Positions 8,231 through 17,300 of a stretch of DNA of 64,000 nt are shown here, in pieces. A program made the translations under genes and the position numbers. How positions within the stretch are numbered: position 1 is the stretch's first letter; every line of letters begins with the position of its first letter. The stretch spans positions 1-64,000 of the forward strand of contig NZ_LGHL01000211.1 in NCBI RefSeq assembly GCF_001908205.1. The letters are read 5' to 3'. Source of the DNA: Bradyrhizobium sp. NAS80.1. Its GTDB lineage: Bacteria > Pseudomonadota > Alphaproteobacteria > Rhizobiales > Xanthobacteraceae. The notes beneath the pieces were generated by a model that saw only the letters and a program-made list of their open reading frames with translations, was not told where the DNA came from and made no database searches.

Positions 8231-8293
8231 CCTTCAATCCGCCGCGCCCGCCGCCTATGTCGACGGCGGGGACGATTCGACGACACGGATTTG

Positions 8294-8866
8294 ATGATGG
8301 CACGGGCGCCGGTTATGGCAGCGGGTGGTATTGTGCTGCGGCGTGGCGCCTCGCCGCTGATCGCGGTCGTGCGCCAGCGCAAGCGCAACGAGTGGGTCTT
8401 GCCCAAGGGCAAGCTCGACGCCGGTGAGACTCCGAAGGAAGCGGCTCACCGCGAGGTGATGGAGGAGACCGGCCACGACGTTGCCATGCACGAATTCCTG
8501 GGCACGCTCGTCTATCAGTCCGGCGGGCGCTCGAAAGTCGTGCATTTCTGGCGCATGGAGGCCGAGGGCGGTCCCGTCCGCAAGCTGATGAACGACATCA
8601 AGGCGGTCGACTGGCTGACGCTGGACGACGCAATCGGACGCCTGTCGCGCGAATATGAGCGCGCGTTCCTGATCGAGGTCGGCCCGATCGCGCTCGCAGC
8701 CGCAGGGCTGGCGCCTTCACCCGTTCGCAAGCCGACGCGTTCGCCAGCAACCGACGACATCGATGCAGCCTTGCAGACCCTGACACCGGCCGCCGCCGTC
8801 TCGGTCGATGAATTTCGGCAGGGCTTGTTGAAAAAGGTCAGGGCGTGGCTGCGGGGCGAGGCGTGA
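8294..8866 (+). CDS. Nudix hydrolase
   Basis: A 190-residue protein with a perfect Nudix box (GX5EX7REUXEEXGU) at about residues 39-61, from GKLDAGE to REVMEETGHDV. It hydrolyses a nucleoside diphosphate linked to another moiety, using Mg2+ bound by the box glutamates. The preceding PLIAVVRQRKRNEWVLPKGK fits the MutT/diadenosine polyphosphate-type subfamily. The C-terminal about 45 residues are a variable Ala/Pro-rich linker plus a basic helix. Three start codons stand in a row (TTG 8291, ATG 8294, ATG 8297). Substrate not assignable. Confidence 0.85.
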   Translation: MMARAPVMAAGGIVLRRGASPLIAVVRQRKRNEWVLPKGKLDAGETPKEAAHREVMEETGHDVAMHEFLGTLVYQSGGRSKVVHFWRMEAEGGPVRKLMNDIKAVDWLTLDDAIGRLSREYERAFLIEVGPIALAAAGLAPSPVRKPTRSPATDDIDAALQTLTPAAAVSVDEFRQGLLKKVRAWLRGEA

Positions 8867-8944
8867 GGTCTCGTCGCGCCGCTTGTGCGTGAGGCAGCAT
8901 CCACGCGTTAATGCGTTTGGGAGAACGCCAGCTCGTTCCAGGTC

Positions 8945-9022
8945 GTCATTGCGAGCGCAGCGAAGCAATCCAGAGTCCCTCCACGGAAAGATTCTGGATT
9001 GCATCGCTGCGCTCGCAATGAC
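8945..9022. repeat. Long inverted repeat (REP-like palindrome)
   Basis: Two arms of about 31 bases, GTCATTGCGAGCGCAGCGAA... and its near-perfect complement ending ...CGCTGCGCTCGCAATGAC, surround a short loop; the arms differ at about two positions. The unit sits between the Nudix gene and the convergent FecR-domain gene and has no coding potential. In RNA it would form a long hairpin that could act as a bidirectional transcription stop. Confidence 0.85.
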
Positions 9023-9145
9023 GGAGGGGAGGAGGCTGAGCGAGCTTCTTTCGCACTATTTCCGCGGAAGCAGTCTCTCACTTCAACCTCTTCCCGAAAC
9101 AACGGGGTGAGGGAGCCGCACCGGCAACGCGGCGTGCTCCATGCT

Positions 9146-10657
9146 CTACCGCCGCTCTTTCTTTTCCTTCGGAGCCGGCGCTGGCCTTCGCGGCGCCGCA
9201 GGGCGTTGCACGCCAGGCGGGCGCTGCTGGAATCCGCCTGGGCGCTGCATGCCTGGCTGTTGCGCCGCGGGCGGCTGACCCGGCTGCATGCCGGTGCGCG
9301 GCTGTTGCGGCTGCGGGCCGCGCTGCTGCGGATTGGTCCCGCCCGGCTGCGGCGGCACGGCTCCGCCCGGCTGTGCTGGAATCTGTCCACCGCGGTGCGG
9401 CGGGGTTTGCGGCGCGCCGTTCGGCTGGGTACCTTGTTGAGGGCCTTGTCCAGCACGCGGCGCGTCTGTTGGACGTCCAGCACCTTGCTGCTGGCCGGAT
9501 TTCTGCTGTCCCTGCTGGCCTCGTGGCTGCTGGCCCTGACCCGCGCGCGGCGTACCCGGCTGCGTCGCGCCTCCTTGTCCCTGTCGCTGCGGCGGCTGGG
9601 CACCTTGGCGGTTCGGCGCGCCCGGCTGCTGCTGACCCCGACGGTTGTTCTGGTCGGGCTGGCCGTTCGGCCGCTGCGGCTGCTGACCCGGCGCCGTGTT
9701 CGGCCGCAATTGCTGCTGCTGCGGCTGGAACGGCCGCGGGATGCGCGGGCTCGCGGTCGGATTGGCGCGGCGGAAGTCGCGCTGCTCGGTGACGATCTGC
9801 CGGCCCGCGGTCTGAGCCAGATGCACCTGGCTGACGAAGCCGCGGTCACGCGCGATCTGCTGCGGCGGGATCGTGATCGGCACCGCGGCAAAGCGCATGA
9901 CACCGCCGGGACTGGCTGCGCCCGGTCGGATCGCAAAGCCACTTGATCCCTGCGTCAGCGCACCGAGCCGTGTACCGCTGGCGCGGTCGTCGACGTCGAT
10001 GTGCCCGACGCGGCCGTCGGCATCCGGATAGAGCTTGATGTTGACGTTGTTGGTGCTGTTTGCGGCCGCGCCTTCCGGAACGTCGACAACGCCGGTGGTG
10101 CCGCGGATGCCGAGCGTCGCTGTCGGGGTCGCGATCTTCATGTCGCCGGTCTTCGCCACCGCGGCTGCGACGAAGGCGACCGTGCCTTTGCCGATGTCGA
10201 AGATCGCCGAATTCTGCTTTCCGCCGTCCTCATAGACATAAGTGTCGATGGTGATCTTGGCGCTGGCGGAGAGGTTGAACGTGGTCGCGTCGTTGAAGGT
10301 GATGCCGAGCGAAGAGTTCGACGAGGTCTGCACGACGTCGTTGAGGTAGATGTCGTCGCGCACCTTGAGTGGATACGAATTCCTGTCGCGGATCACGGTG
10401 GCGATCCCCGTCACGGTCGCGACGTTGCCGATCGGCTCGACGGCGGGTTGCGCGTCGGTCGCGGGGGTCGGCGAGGCCGAAGGCGTCGGGGACGATGCGG
10501 GTGTCGGGGAGGCGGCGGGCACCGGCTGCGCTTGTGGCTGTGCTTGTGGCTGTGCTTGGGCAAGCTCGATTGTATCGGAAGCAGATGCCGCGCTTGCGCC
10601 GGCCAGCGACAAGGCCAGCAGCGGAAGCGCGAAGACGACGCGGCGCCAGGCTACCAT
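9146..10657 (-). CDS. Secreted FecR-domain protein with long Pro/Gln/Gly-rich tail
   Basis: A 503-residue protein. A signal peptide (MVAWRRVVFALPLLALSLAGA) is followed by a Gln/Ala/Pro/Ser repeat linker (QAQPQAQPQAQP), then a FecR-type beta domain (about residues 75-215) with the hallmark SSLGITFNDATTFNLSA and ATLGIRGTTGVVDV. The C-terminal half (about 280-503) is low-complexity Pro/Gln/Gly/Arg sequence, ending in a basic APAPKEKKERR. FecR domains sense or bind ligands in the periplasm; the tail suggests a cell-wall-spanning, disordered region. ATG 10657 was chosen because the signal peptide starts there; the frame upstream to 10927 is repeat DNA. The strong AAGGAGGT nearby is on the other strand and does not serve this gene. 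Confidence 0.8.
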   Translation of the reverse strand: MVAWRRVVFALPLLALSLAGASAASASDTIELAQAQPQAQPQAQPVPAASPTPASSPTPSASPTPATDAQPAVEPIGNVATVTGIATVIRDRNSYPLKVRDDIYLNDVVQTSSNSSLGITFNDATTFNLSASAKITIDTYVYEDGGKQNSAIFDIGKGTVAFVAAAVAKTGDMKIATPTATLGIRGTTGVVDVPEGAAANSTNNVNIKLYPDADGRVGHIDVDDRASGTRLGALTQGSSGFAIRPGAASPGGVMRFAAVPITIPPQQIARDRGFVSQVHLAQTAGRQIVTEQRDFRRANPTASPRIPRPFQPQQQQLRPNTAPGQQPQRPNGQPDQNNRRGQQQPGAPNRQGAQPPQRQGQGGATQPGTPRAGQGQQPRGQQGQQKSGQQQGAGRPTDAPRAGQGPQQGTQPNGAPQTPPHRGGQIPAQPGGAVPPQPGGTNPQQRGPQPQQPRTGMQPGQPPAAQQPGMQRPGGFQQRPPGVQRPAAPRRPAPAPKEKKERR

Positions 10658-10780
10658 CAAAATCACAAGGAGGTCCCGGAGAGAATGCGAGGCGAGATCG
10701 GCAGATTTCAGCCGGGGGCAGCTGAATGGCGGATGAACGTGTGTCGCACGGGAGCAGCGAATGTTCAAACGACGCTCTCT

Positions 10781-10882
10781 CCCCTCATGGTGAGGAGCGC
10801 GCTCTTGCGCGCGTCTCGAACCATGCAGACCCGGGCCTCGCCCTTCGAGACGCCTGCTGCGCAGGCTCCTCAGGGTGAGGAG
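10781..10882. repeat. Palindromic repeat, CTCCTCA family
   Basis: Arms CCTCATGGTGAGGAGCGCGC and their imperfect complement ending GGCTCCTCAGGGTGAGGAG, with internal TCTCGAA / TTCGAGA pairing, form a long hairpin. The same family recurs at 45576-45690. It lies in the 308-bp gap between two minus-strand secreted-protein genes; no gene is seen there. Confidence 0.75.
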
Positions 10883-10907
10883 ATAAAGTGAGGTTGTCGC
10901 GCGTAGT

Positions 10908-10935
10908 CCCGGGCCGATGCTTTGCATCGCCCGGG
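10908..10935. repeat. Short GC hairpin
   Basis: CCCGGG-C-CGATGC and GCATCGCCCGGG form a near-perfect stem with a 3-base loop. It lies just downstream of the DUF2147 gene (minus strand) and may end its transcript, although a U-tract is lacking. Confidence 0.55.
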
Positions 10936-10966
10936 ATAATGATCGTTCAGGATGACGCCTTCGGCG

Positions 10967-11770
10967 TCAGCTCACGCGCTTCCAGGTCTGGCCGCCGCAG
11001 AACATGCCGCCGAAGGCGCAGCCCTGCACGCGCATCGCATTCGGGCCCTTCATCGCGATGGTCGAGTCGTAATTGCGGCCGGAGTTGGGATCGTGGATGC
11101 GGCCGCTCCACTTCGAGCCCTCGGGCTTCATGTTGATCAGGATGCGCTCGTTGGTCCTCTCGGCGTAACCGCAGAGATTGGCGCCGCACTGCTCGACGCG
11201 GACATTGCCCTTGTTCTCTTCGGTCGCCCACACGCCGATCGGTGTGTTTGCTGCCGGAGCAGGCGCGGCGGCAACCGGAGCCGGAGCGGGCGCGGGCGCG
11301 ACTGCGACCGGTGCGGGCGCAGTAGCGGGGGCAGGGGCTGCAACAGGCGCCGGCTGCGTCGTCGAATCGGGGCTGACGGATGGAGCGGCTGCGACGGTCG
11401 CAGCTGGAGCGGCAACCGCAGGCGCGGCCGGCGCGGTTGCCTGGACCGGCGCCGGTTGCACGGGCTGCTGCTGCTGCAGTGGAGCCGGCACTGGCTGCGC
11501 GATCGTGTTCGCCGGAGCTGGCGCGGTGTCGACGTCATCGTCCTTGGAGCCGCCGAGGCCGTTGAGGTTGATGTTGATGTTGTTCAGCTTGATCGGCTTG
11601 TTCGACAGGCCCGGCGCGACGATGGTCACGCAGTTCAGCGAAGCGCAGTTGCGCGGCGTCTCGATGCGGATGTGCTCGCCCTCGATCTGGAACGAGATCG
11701 AGTTGCCGGCATGCGCGACGGCGGTCGAAGCTAGGAAGAGCGCGGTGGTGGCGATGTAGAGCCTGTTCAT
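10967..11770 (-). CDS. Secreted DUF2147-like protein with Ala/Pro linker
   Basis: A 267-residue protein. The start at ATG 11770 is supported by an ideal GGGAGG site 7 bases upstream. It has a signal peptide (MNRLYIATTALFLASTAVAHA), an N-terminal domain with a Cys pair (NCASLNC), an Asn-rich ININLNGLGG stretch, an Ala/Pro/Val low-complexity linker (about residues 85-180) and a C-terminal domain GVWATEENKGNVRVEQCG...CGY...GRIHDPNSGRNYDS, which matches DUF2147. Four Cys in the C-terminal domain suggest disulfides in the periplasm. DUF2147 proteins are often next to envelope or lipid genes, but no activity is established. The upstream extension to 11857 lacks a ribosome site. Confidence 0.8.
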   Translation of the reverse strand: MNRLYIATTALFLASTAVAHAGNSISFQIEGEHIRIETPRNCASLNCVTIVAPGLSNKPIKLNNININLNGLGGSKDDDVDTAPAPANTIAQPVPAPLQQQQPVQPAPVQATAPAAPAVAAPAATVAAAPSVSPDSTTQPAPVAAPAPATAPAPVAVAPAPAPAPVAAAPAPAANTPIGVWATEENKGNVRVEQCGANLCGYAERTNERILINMKPEGSKWSGRIHDPNSGRNYDSTIAMKGPNAMRVQGCAFGGMFCGGQTWKRVS

Positions 11771-12066
11771 GACAACCTCCCAAATGCGTGGTCCGGGTAC
11801 AGACCGAAGTCGGTGAAGTCCCGAGCGTGGTTCGACCCTATGCCGGGTCCCTCCCACCTTCTGTGATAGACGTCACAACGGCCCCACCGCCGCCTGGGTG
11901 AGCCAGCGGACATTCAGTCGCGGTTCATGGGCGTAAATCGCGGCACCATCATGCGGGATGTCTGGATCGCGGTAGCGATCGTGCTTCTCGCGAACGGGAT
12001 GGCTAAGCCAACAGCGCGAGCGCGCATCGCGCGGGGCCGGGCGATGGTGTGATGCGGTTGCTGGAC

Positions 12067-12150
12067 TTAGATCATGCCGAGCACGATGGCGCCGACGAAG
12101 GCCATTGCGAGGTACGCGGCGACAACGCTCAGTTTCCCGGCGAACGTCAT
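12067..12150 (-). CDS. 27-residue single-span membrane peptide
   Basis: A short frame starting at ATG 12150 with a good GGGAG site 7 bases upstream. The product, MTFAGKLSVVAAYLAMAFVG followed by AIVLGMI, is one hydrophobic helix with a single Lys near the N-terminus, as in bacterial small membrane proteins. The frame extends upstream without stop, but only this start has a ribosome site. No function can be assigned. The surrounding 11771-12330 region holds nothing else I can support. Confidence 0.5.
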   Translation of the reverse strand: MTFAGKLSVVAAYLAMAFVGAIVLGMI

Positions 12151-12330
12151 GAGGTCGCTCCCTATGTTCGGCCGCTTTGAGCGAACCGTTATGGTTAACA
12201 GAGAGTCTCCGTCCGTAAAAGTCAGCCCTGCTGTCGCGCATCCCGGGCAGGTGCGCGGGCCATCATGGTTAAAAAACACTGAAATCAACCCGTTGAAGAG
12301 TCTTTAAGCAAATTCACCGAACGTGCGCGC

Positions 12331-13533
12331 ATGACGCGCGGAGTTCGTTTGTATCTCGTCGGCTCCATCGTCCTTGTTTCGCTTGCGGGTTGCGGACGTG
12401 GCTGGTTCCAGGCCGAACGTGAACCGTGGCGGGCCGAGGCGGAAGCCGCATGCCTGAAATCGGGCGCAGTGAAAGAGGGGCCCGATCTCGTCCGGATCGA
12501 CCCGATCTCCGGGCCCGGCATGTGCGGCGCCGACTTTCCGCTGAAGGTCGCCGCCATTGGTGAAGCCTCGGGCAGCTATGGCTTTGCCGACGAGGAGTTG
12601 CGCCCGCCGGGGAACGTCGGCAACCAGCCGCGCTGGCCGGTGACGCAGCCGCGGTCGAACTATCCGCAGAGCCAGAACTATCCGGCGTCGTCCTATCCGC
12701 AACAGCCGAACTATCCTGAGAGCGCGGTGCGCCAGCCCTCCGGTTACGGCGCCTCGCCCGGCCCGATGTCGCTGAATGCGCCCGGCGTGGCGGCGCAGGA
12801 GGACGAGATCGACCTGCCGCCCGAGGGCACCGATGCCGCGGGCGCGGCGCGCTACATGAATGCGCCGAGCTATCCGGCGCGGCCGGCGCCTTACTCGCAG
12901 GCGCCCGCGCAGCAACCGCCGCCGCGTCTTGGTCCGGCGCAAGGCAATCCCGTCACCGCCGTCGGCACCGTCGCGGTGAAGCCGACCGCGACGCTGGCCT
13001 GCCCGATCGTGTCCGAGCTCGACCGCTGGCTTGCCGACACCGTGCAGCCGTCGGCGATGCGCTGGTTCGGCGTCCGCGTCGTCGAGATCAAGCAGATCTC
13101 CGCCTATTCCTGCCGCGGCATGAACGGTAATCCGCACGCTCACATCTCCGAGCACGCCTTCGGCAACGCGCTCGATATCGCCGGCTTCGTGCTCGCCGAT
13201 GGCCGTCGCGTCACCGTGAAGGACGGATGGCGCGGCATGCCGGAAGAGCAGGGATTTTTGCGCGACGTGCAGTCGGGCGCGTGCGCGCATTTCACCACCG
13301 TGCTCGCGCCGGGCTCCAACGTCTATCACTACGATCACATCCATGTGGATCTGATGCGCCGTGCCAGCCGCCGCCTGATCTGCCAGCCGGCCGCCGTCTC
13401 CGGCGAAGAGGTCGCCGCGCGCGGGCGATCGCGCAGTCCTTACGCGAATGCGCGCGATCCCTTCGTGACCGGATCGCTCGGCCGCAAGGGCATGACGCGC
13501 AAGCACGAAGAAGACGAGTACGCGGACGATTAA
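12331..13533 (+). CDS. Extensin-like C-terminal domain lipoprotein, M15-like
   Basis: A 400-residue protein. The N-terminus MTRGVRLYLVGSIVLVSLAGCG has a lipobox (LAGC), so it is probably a lipoprotein. Residues about 95-135 contain Tyr/Pro/Gln/Asn repeats (SNYPQSQNYPASSYPQQPNY), followed by a Pro-rich linker. The C-terminal domain (about 225-355) is the extensin-like_C type: ISEHAFGNALDIAGF and YHYDHIHVDL supply the His/Asp/His zinc-type ligands found in M15 D,D-carboxypeptidases and related folds. It probably works on peptidoglycan in the periplasm. The tail is Arg/Glu-rich (KHEEDEYADD). The plant-extensin-like repeats are compositional; they do not imply plant origin. Confidence 0.8.
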   Translation: MTRGVRLYLVGSIVLVSLAGCGRGWFQAEREPWRAEAEAACLKSGAVKEGPDLVRIDPISGPGMCGADFPLKVAAIGEASGSYGFADEELRPPGNVGNQPRWPVTQPRSNYPQSQNYPASSYPQQPNYPESAVRQPSGYGASPGPMSLNAPGVAAQEDEIDLPPEGTDAAGAARYMNAPSYPARPAPYSQAPAQQPPPRLGPAQGNPVTAVGTVAVKPTATLACPIVSELDRWLADTVQPSAMRWFGVRVVEIKQISAYSCRGMNGNPHAHISEHAFGNALDIAGFVLADGRRVTVKDGWRGMPEEQGFLRDVQSGACAHFTTVLAPGSNVYHYDHIHVDLMRRASRRLICQPAAVSGEEVAARGRSRSPYANARDPFVTGSLGRKGMTRKHEEDEYADD

Positions 13534-13553
13534 GTGGACCCAACGTACCTTGT

Positions 13554-13617
13554 AGCCCGGATGAGCGCAGCGACATCCGGGATAGCATTCCCGCATATCG
13601 CTGCGCTCATGCGGGCT
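13554..13617. repeat. Palindromic repeat
   Basis: AGCCCGGATGAGCGCAGCGA and its imperfect complement TCGCTGCGCTCATGCGGGCT flank a core TCCGGGATAGCATTCCCGC. This is a dispersed hairpin repeat 20 bp after the extensin-like gene, between convergent genes, and could work as a bidirectional terminator. Confidence 0.8.
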
Positions 13618-13634
13618 TCTGTAACGGGCCTCAG

Positions 13635-13892
13635 TTAGTCAATCCTTTTTTGCGTGATCTCGTCGCCGGGCACTTGCTTCTGTACGGGATCGGCGCGGTG
13701 GCCGTCGCCACCGCGTTGCCCATAACGCGCGATCAGGTGTTCGTACCGGCGCAGGACCCGGGCTGCAGAACGGCACCGCGACGTGTGAAACGCCGACAGG
13801 ATGAAAGCGAAGAATCCCGGCCGCTCCGATTTTGCGAGCAACCCGCAAGCGTGACGAACGGATTCGGGAGAAGAACGAGTGCTGGTAATCAT
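13635..13892 (-). CDS. Small conserved-looking basic protein, 85 residues
   Basis: Starts at ATG 13892 with a clear GGAGG site 5 bases upstream. The product begins MITSTRSSPESVRHACGLLA, then KSERPGFFAFILSAFHTSRC and AARVLRRYEHLIAR. A basic amphipathic C-terminal helix and a Phe-rich centre are visible. It resembles small unnamed Bradyrhizobium proteins in my recollection, but no domain is known. It is convergent with the extensin-like gene. Confidence 0.5.
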   Translation of the reverse strand: MITSTRSSPESVRHACGLLAKSERPGFFAFILSAFHTSRCRSAARVLRRYEHLIARYGQRGGDGHRADPVQKQVPGDEITQKRID

Positions 13893-14001
13893 TTTGTCCT
13901 CCAATGTTGATCGGCCAGAAAGGGCCTGTCGAATTTTCAGCTCGTTGCAAAAGGCAGATCATCAACGGTCAAAAATGAATCGGGCCGATCGGCCGCTGCG
14001 A

Positions 14002-14124
14002 TCAGGGCACGTTAACTGTGGGCAATGAGCCCGTAGGACGAATTGAGGCCCCGCTTTGCTGCAACTGCCCCAAGGCCGCGAGTGCGACGAAAACAGCAAA
14101 TGCCAGGACAGTTCGCGCAGACAA
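14002..14124 (-). CDS. 40-residue secreted peptide with TTG start
   Basis: A short frame from TTG 14124 to TGA 14002, with an AAGGAG site 6 bases upstream. The product reads MSARTVLAFAVFVALAALGQ, then LQQSGASIRPTGSLPTVNVP: a compact signal peptide plus about 18-20 mature residues. The TTG start is justified by the ribosome site and by the signal peptide, which has the required Arg and hydrophobic core. No function can be assigned. It was missed by ATG-only reading, where another frame covers the region. Confidence 0.5.
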   Translation of the reverse strand: MSARTVLAFAVFVALAALGQLQQSGASIRPTGSLPTVNVP

Positions 14125-14348
14125 GGTGGTCTCCTTGAAATCCCAAGGACGCCGGTGACCGGGTTTTGCGCCGCCCGCCAGATCAATTCCTGCTGTTGAA
14201 TAGGCCAGGCGACGTTAGTGGCCGCGTGAATCCACCGTTATTGCAGCGTAAAAACTGCTCGCGATTCCGCAAAAACATGTAACGTGGCTTTCGGAGCGCG
14301 CTGGAAGCCTGCGGGAAGGCCTTGGATTTCAGGAAAGCCTTGGATTTG

Positions 14349-17300
14349 ATGACGAACGGCGCACCTTCTCCGAGATTCCGCCTGAAGTTGCTGGGGGCAT
14401 TCGAGCTCGTCGGGCCAGACGGCGTTGTTGACTTGTCCAGCAAGAAGCTTGCGGGGGTATTGGCCTATCTGGCTTGCAATGCCTCCCGGCCGTCACCGCG
14501 CGAGAAGCTGTCGGCGTTGCTGTGGGGGTCTTACTTTGACGCGCAGGCCAGGCAGAACCTGCGTCAGGCCCTCTTCCGGCTGCGCAAGGTGCTCGGCCAG
14601 GATGCGATGGGAGGTGACGGCGAGGTCGTATCGCTCGATCCGGCAGCGGTTTTCTGCGATGTCGCGCAGTTCGAGGCCTTGATCCGCGAGGGCAGCCGTG
14701 ACGCGCTGACCGCGGCGGTCGACCTCTATCGAGGCCGGCTGATCGAGGACCTGACGGTCGGCGAAGAGGGCTGGAACGAGTGGCTCTCGGGCGAACGTAA
14801 GCGGCTGGATGAGCTCGCCCTTGGTGCCATGGTGAGGCTCGGCGATCAGGAGTTGGCGGTAGGCCGCGCCGAACATGCTTTGAAGGCTGGCCAGCGCGCC
14901 ATTGCGCTGAACGACATGCGCGAGGACGCCCATCGATTGGTCGTGCGAGCGCTGGCCGCCACCGGACGGAAGGCCGAGGGGCTCAAGCATTATCAAAACC
15001 TCGTCGAGTTCCTCAAACGCGAGCTGAACACGGAGCCTGACGCAGCGACCAGGTCGCTCGCCGCCGAGCTGCGCAACATCCAGCCGCCCGGCGGATCGCC
15101 CGCGGTCAATGAGATCGCGCCGACACAGCCCGAGCCGGTGCTTCCGTTCGTTGATATGGGCGCGGGCCCTGAGCACCCCGCCGGCACCGAGAGCAACGTT
15201 GCGAGAGGCGACGAGGCATCATCTGCGACGATGGTCCGCTCTGGACCGGAGCGGCGGCCGCTGACAGTCCTGGTCTGCAATATCATCGGGTCGGTGCCGC
15301 TTTCGACGCGGCTCGACCCTGAGGACATGCACGATCTCATCGTCCTCTTCCATAAAGCGGTCGCCGACACGGCGTCGCGATTTGGCGGGTTTGTCGCCCA
15401 GTATCTCAGCGACGGGGTGCGTGTTTATTTCGGCTACCCGGCGGCTCACGAGCATGACGCCGAGCAGGCCGTGCGGGCGGGTGCTGCCATCATCGAAATC
15501 GTGGAAACCCTGAGAACGTCGTCCGCCGTGACCCTGCGGGCGAGCGTTGGCATCGCCACGGGTCTCGTCGTCGTCGACGAGAGGCCGGACAAAAGGCAAC
15601 AGGTCGCGATCGGCGAGGCGCCAAACATTGCGGCGAAGTTGCAGGCCCTGGCATCGCCCGGCGAGGTCGTTATCGCCGCCAGCACGCATCGGCTGGTGGG
15701 GCGGATGTTCGACTGCCGCGCACTGGCTGCGATTGAAGTGGAGGGGTTGTCGCAGCCGGTCGAGGCGTGGAAGGTGCGCGGCGAGGCGGCAGGTGTCAGT
15801 CGCTTCGAAGCGCGGCGCCCCAGGGGGCAGTCGAAGCTCGTCGGCCGGCGGGACGAGATCGAGCTGCTGCTCCGCCGTTGGGATCAGGCCAAGGCTGGCG
15901 AGGGAAAGGTCGTGGTGCTTTCCGGCGAGCCCGGCATCGGCAAGTCGCGTATCGCTGAAAGTCTCCTGCTTGAACTGGGCGATCAGCCGCATGCGCGTCT
16001 TCGCTATTTCTGCTCGCCCCATCATACGCAGAGTCCACTCTACCCGCTGATCACGCAGCTCGAGCAAGCTGCCGGATTCGAACCCGGCAGCTCCCCCGAA
16101 GCGAAGCTCGACAAACTGGAGGTCATGCTCCGGCCGACGTCGAAAGATCTGCGACGCGACGTTGCGCTGGTCGCCGAGCTGATTGGAACGCCGGCGGACG
16201 AACGCTATCCGGCCCTGGACGTCAGTCCTCAGCAGAAACGAGAGATGACTCTCGCGGCACTGCTCGACCTGGTCGCAGGGGCGGCGGCGCTGCGCCCCCT
16301 GCTGATCGTATTCGAGGATGCTCACTGGATCGATCCGACCTCACAGGATCTGCTTGATCGAATGGTCGCCCGCATCGCCGGTCTGCCGGTGCTGCTGGTC
16401 GTCACGGTCCGGCCGGAGCTCAAGCCGAGCTGGGTCGGCGAGCCGCAAGTCTCGATGCTGGCCCTGAGCCGGCTCGGCCGCCGCGACAGTTCGGCCATCA
16501 TTGCCGGCGTCGCCCGGGACAAGGCGCTGCCCGACGTGGTCGTCGAGCAGGTGCTTTCGCACACGGATGGCGTGCCGCTGTTCATCGAGGAATTGACCAG
16601 CAACCTGATCGAGAGCGGAGCTCTCCGCGAGACGGCCGCCGGCTACGAGCTCGACGGGCAACTCCCGAAGCTCGCCATCCCGACGACCTTGCAGGCCTCG
16701 CTGCTGGCGCGCCTCGATCGTTTCGCCTCGGTCAAGGATGTGGCGCAGATCGGTGCCGCGATTGGACGCGAATTCTCCCACGAGTTGATCGCGGCGGTGT
16801 CGCCTCTCGCCCCGAACGACCTCGATGCGGCGCTCGAGCGGTTGACGGAAGCCGGCCTCATTGCCCGACGTGGAACGCCGCCGGACGCGACCTATACGTT
16901 CAAGCATGCGCTGGTGCAGGATGCTGCTTACGACACGATGATCAGGAGCCGGCGGCGACCGCTGCATGCGAGCATCGCCAAAGGGCTGGTCGAGCGGTTT
17001 CCGGCGCTGGCCGAAAGCCTGCCTGAAGTCGTAGCCCATCACTTCACCGAGGCGGGGCTCACGGTCGAGGCGATCGCCTGCTGGCTCAAGGCGGGTCGGC
17101 TCGCATCCGCGCGATCCGCCAATCGCGAGGCCGTCAGCTCGCTTGAGCGGGCGCGGAGCCTCATCGACACATTGCCCGAGAGCCGCTCCAGGCTGGAGCA
17201 GGGCTACGATGTCCGTCTCGAGCTGCGTCCGGTGCTGCTCGAGCTCGGCCGAGGCGCGCAAATGCTGGAGTGCCTGCGCGAGGCAGAGGCGCTCGCCGAT

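Noticed and set aside
8999-9946. 315-codon Arg/Leu-rich plus-strand frame
   Set aside because: It is the antisense of the Pro/Gln/Gly-rich tail of the FecR-domain protein; its composition mirrors that repeat.
10671-10678. AAGGAGGT as a ribosome site
   Set aside because: It is on the plus strand, opposite to the FecR-domain gene it adjoins, and no plus-strand gene follows.
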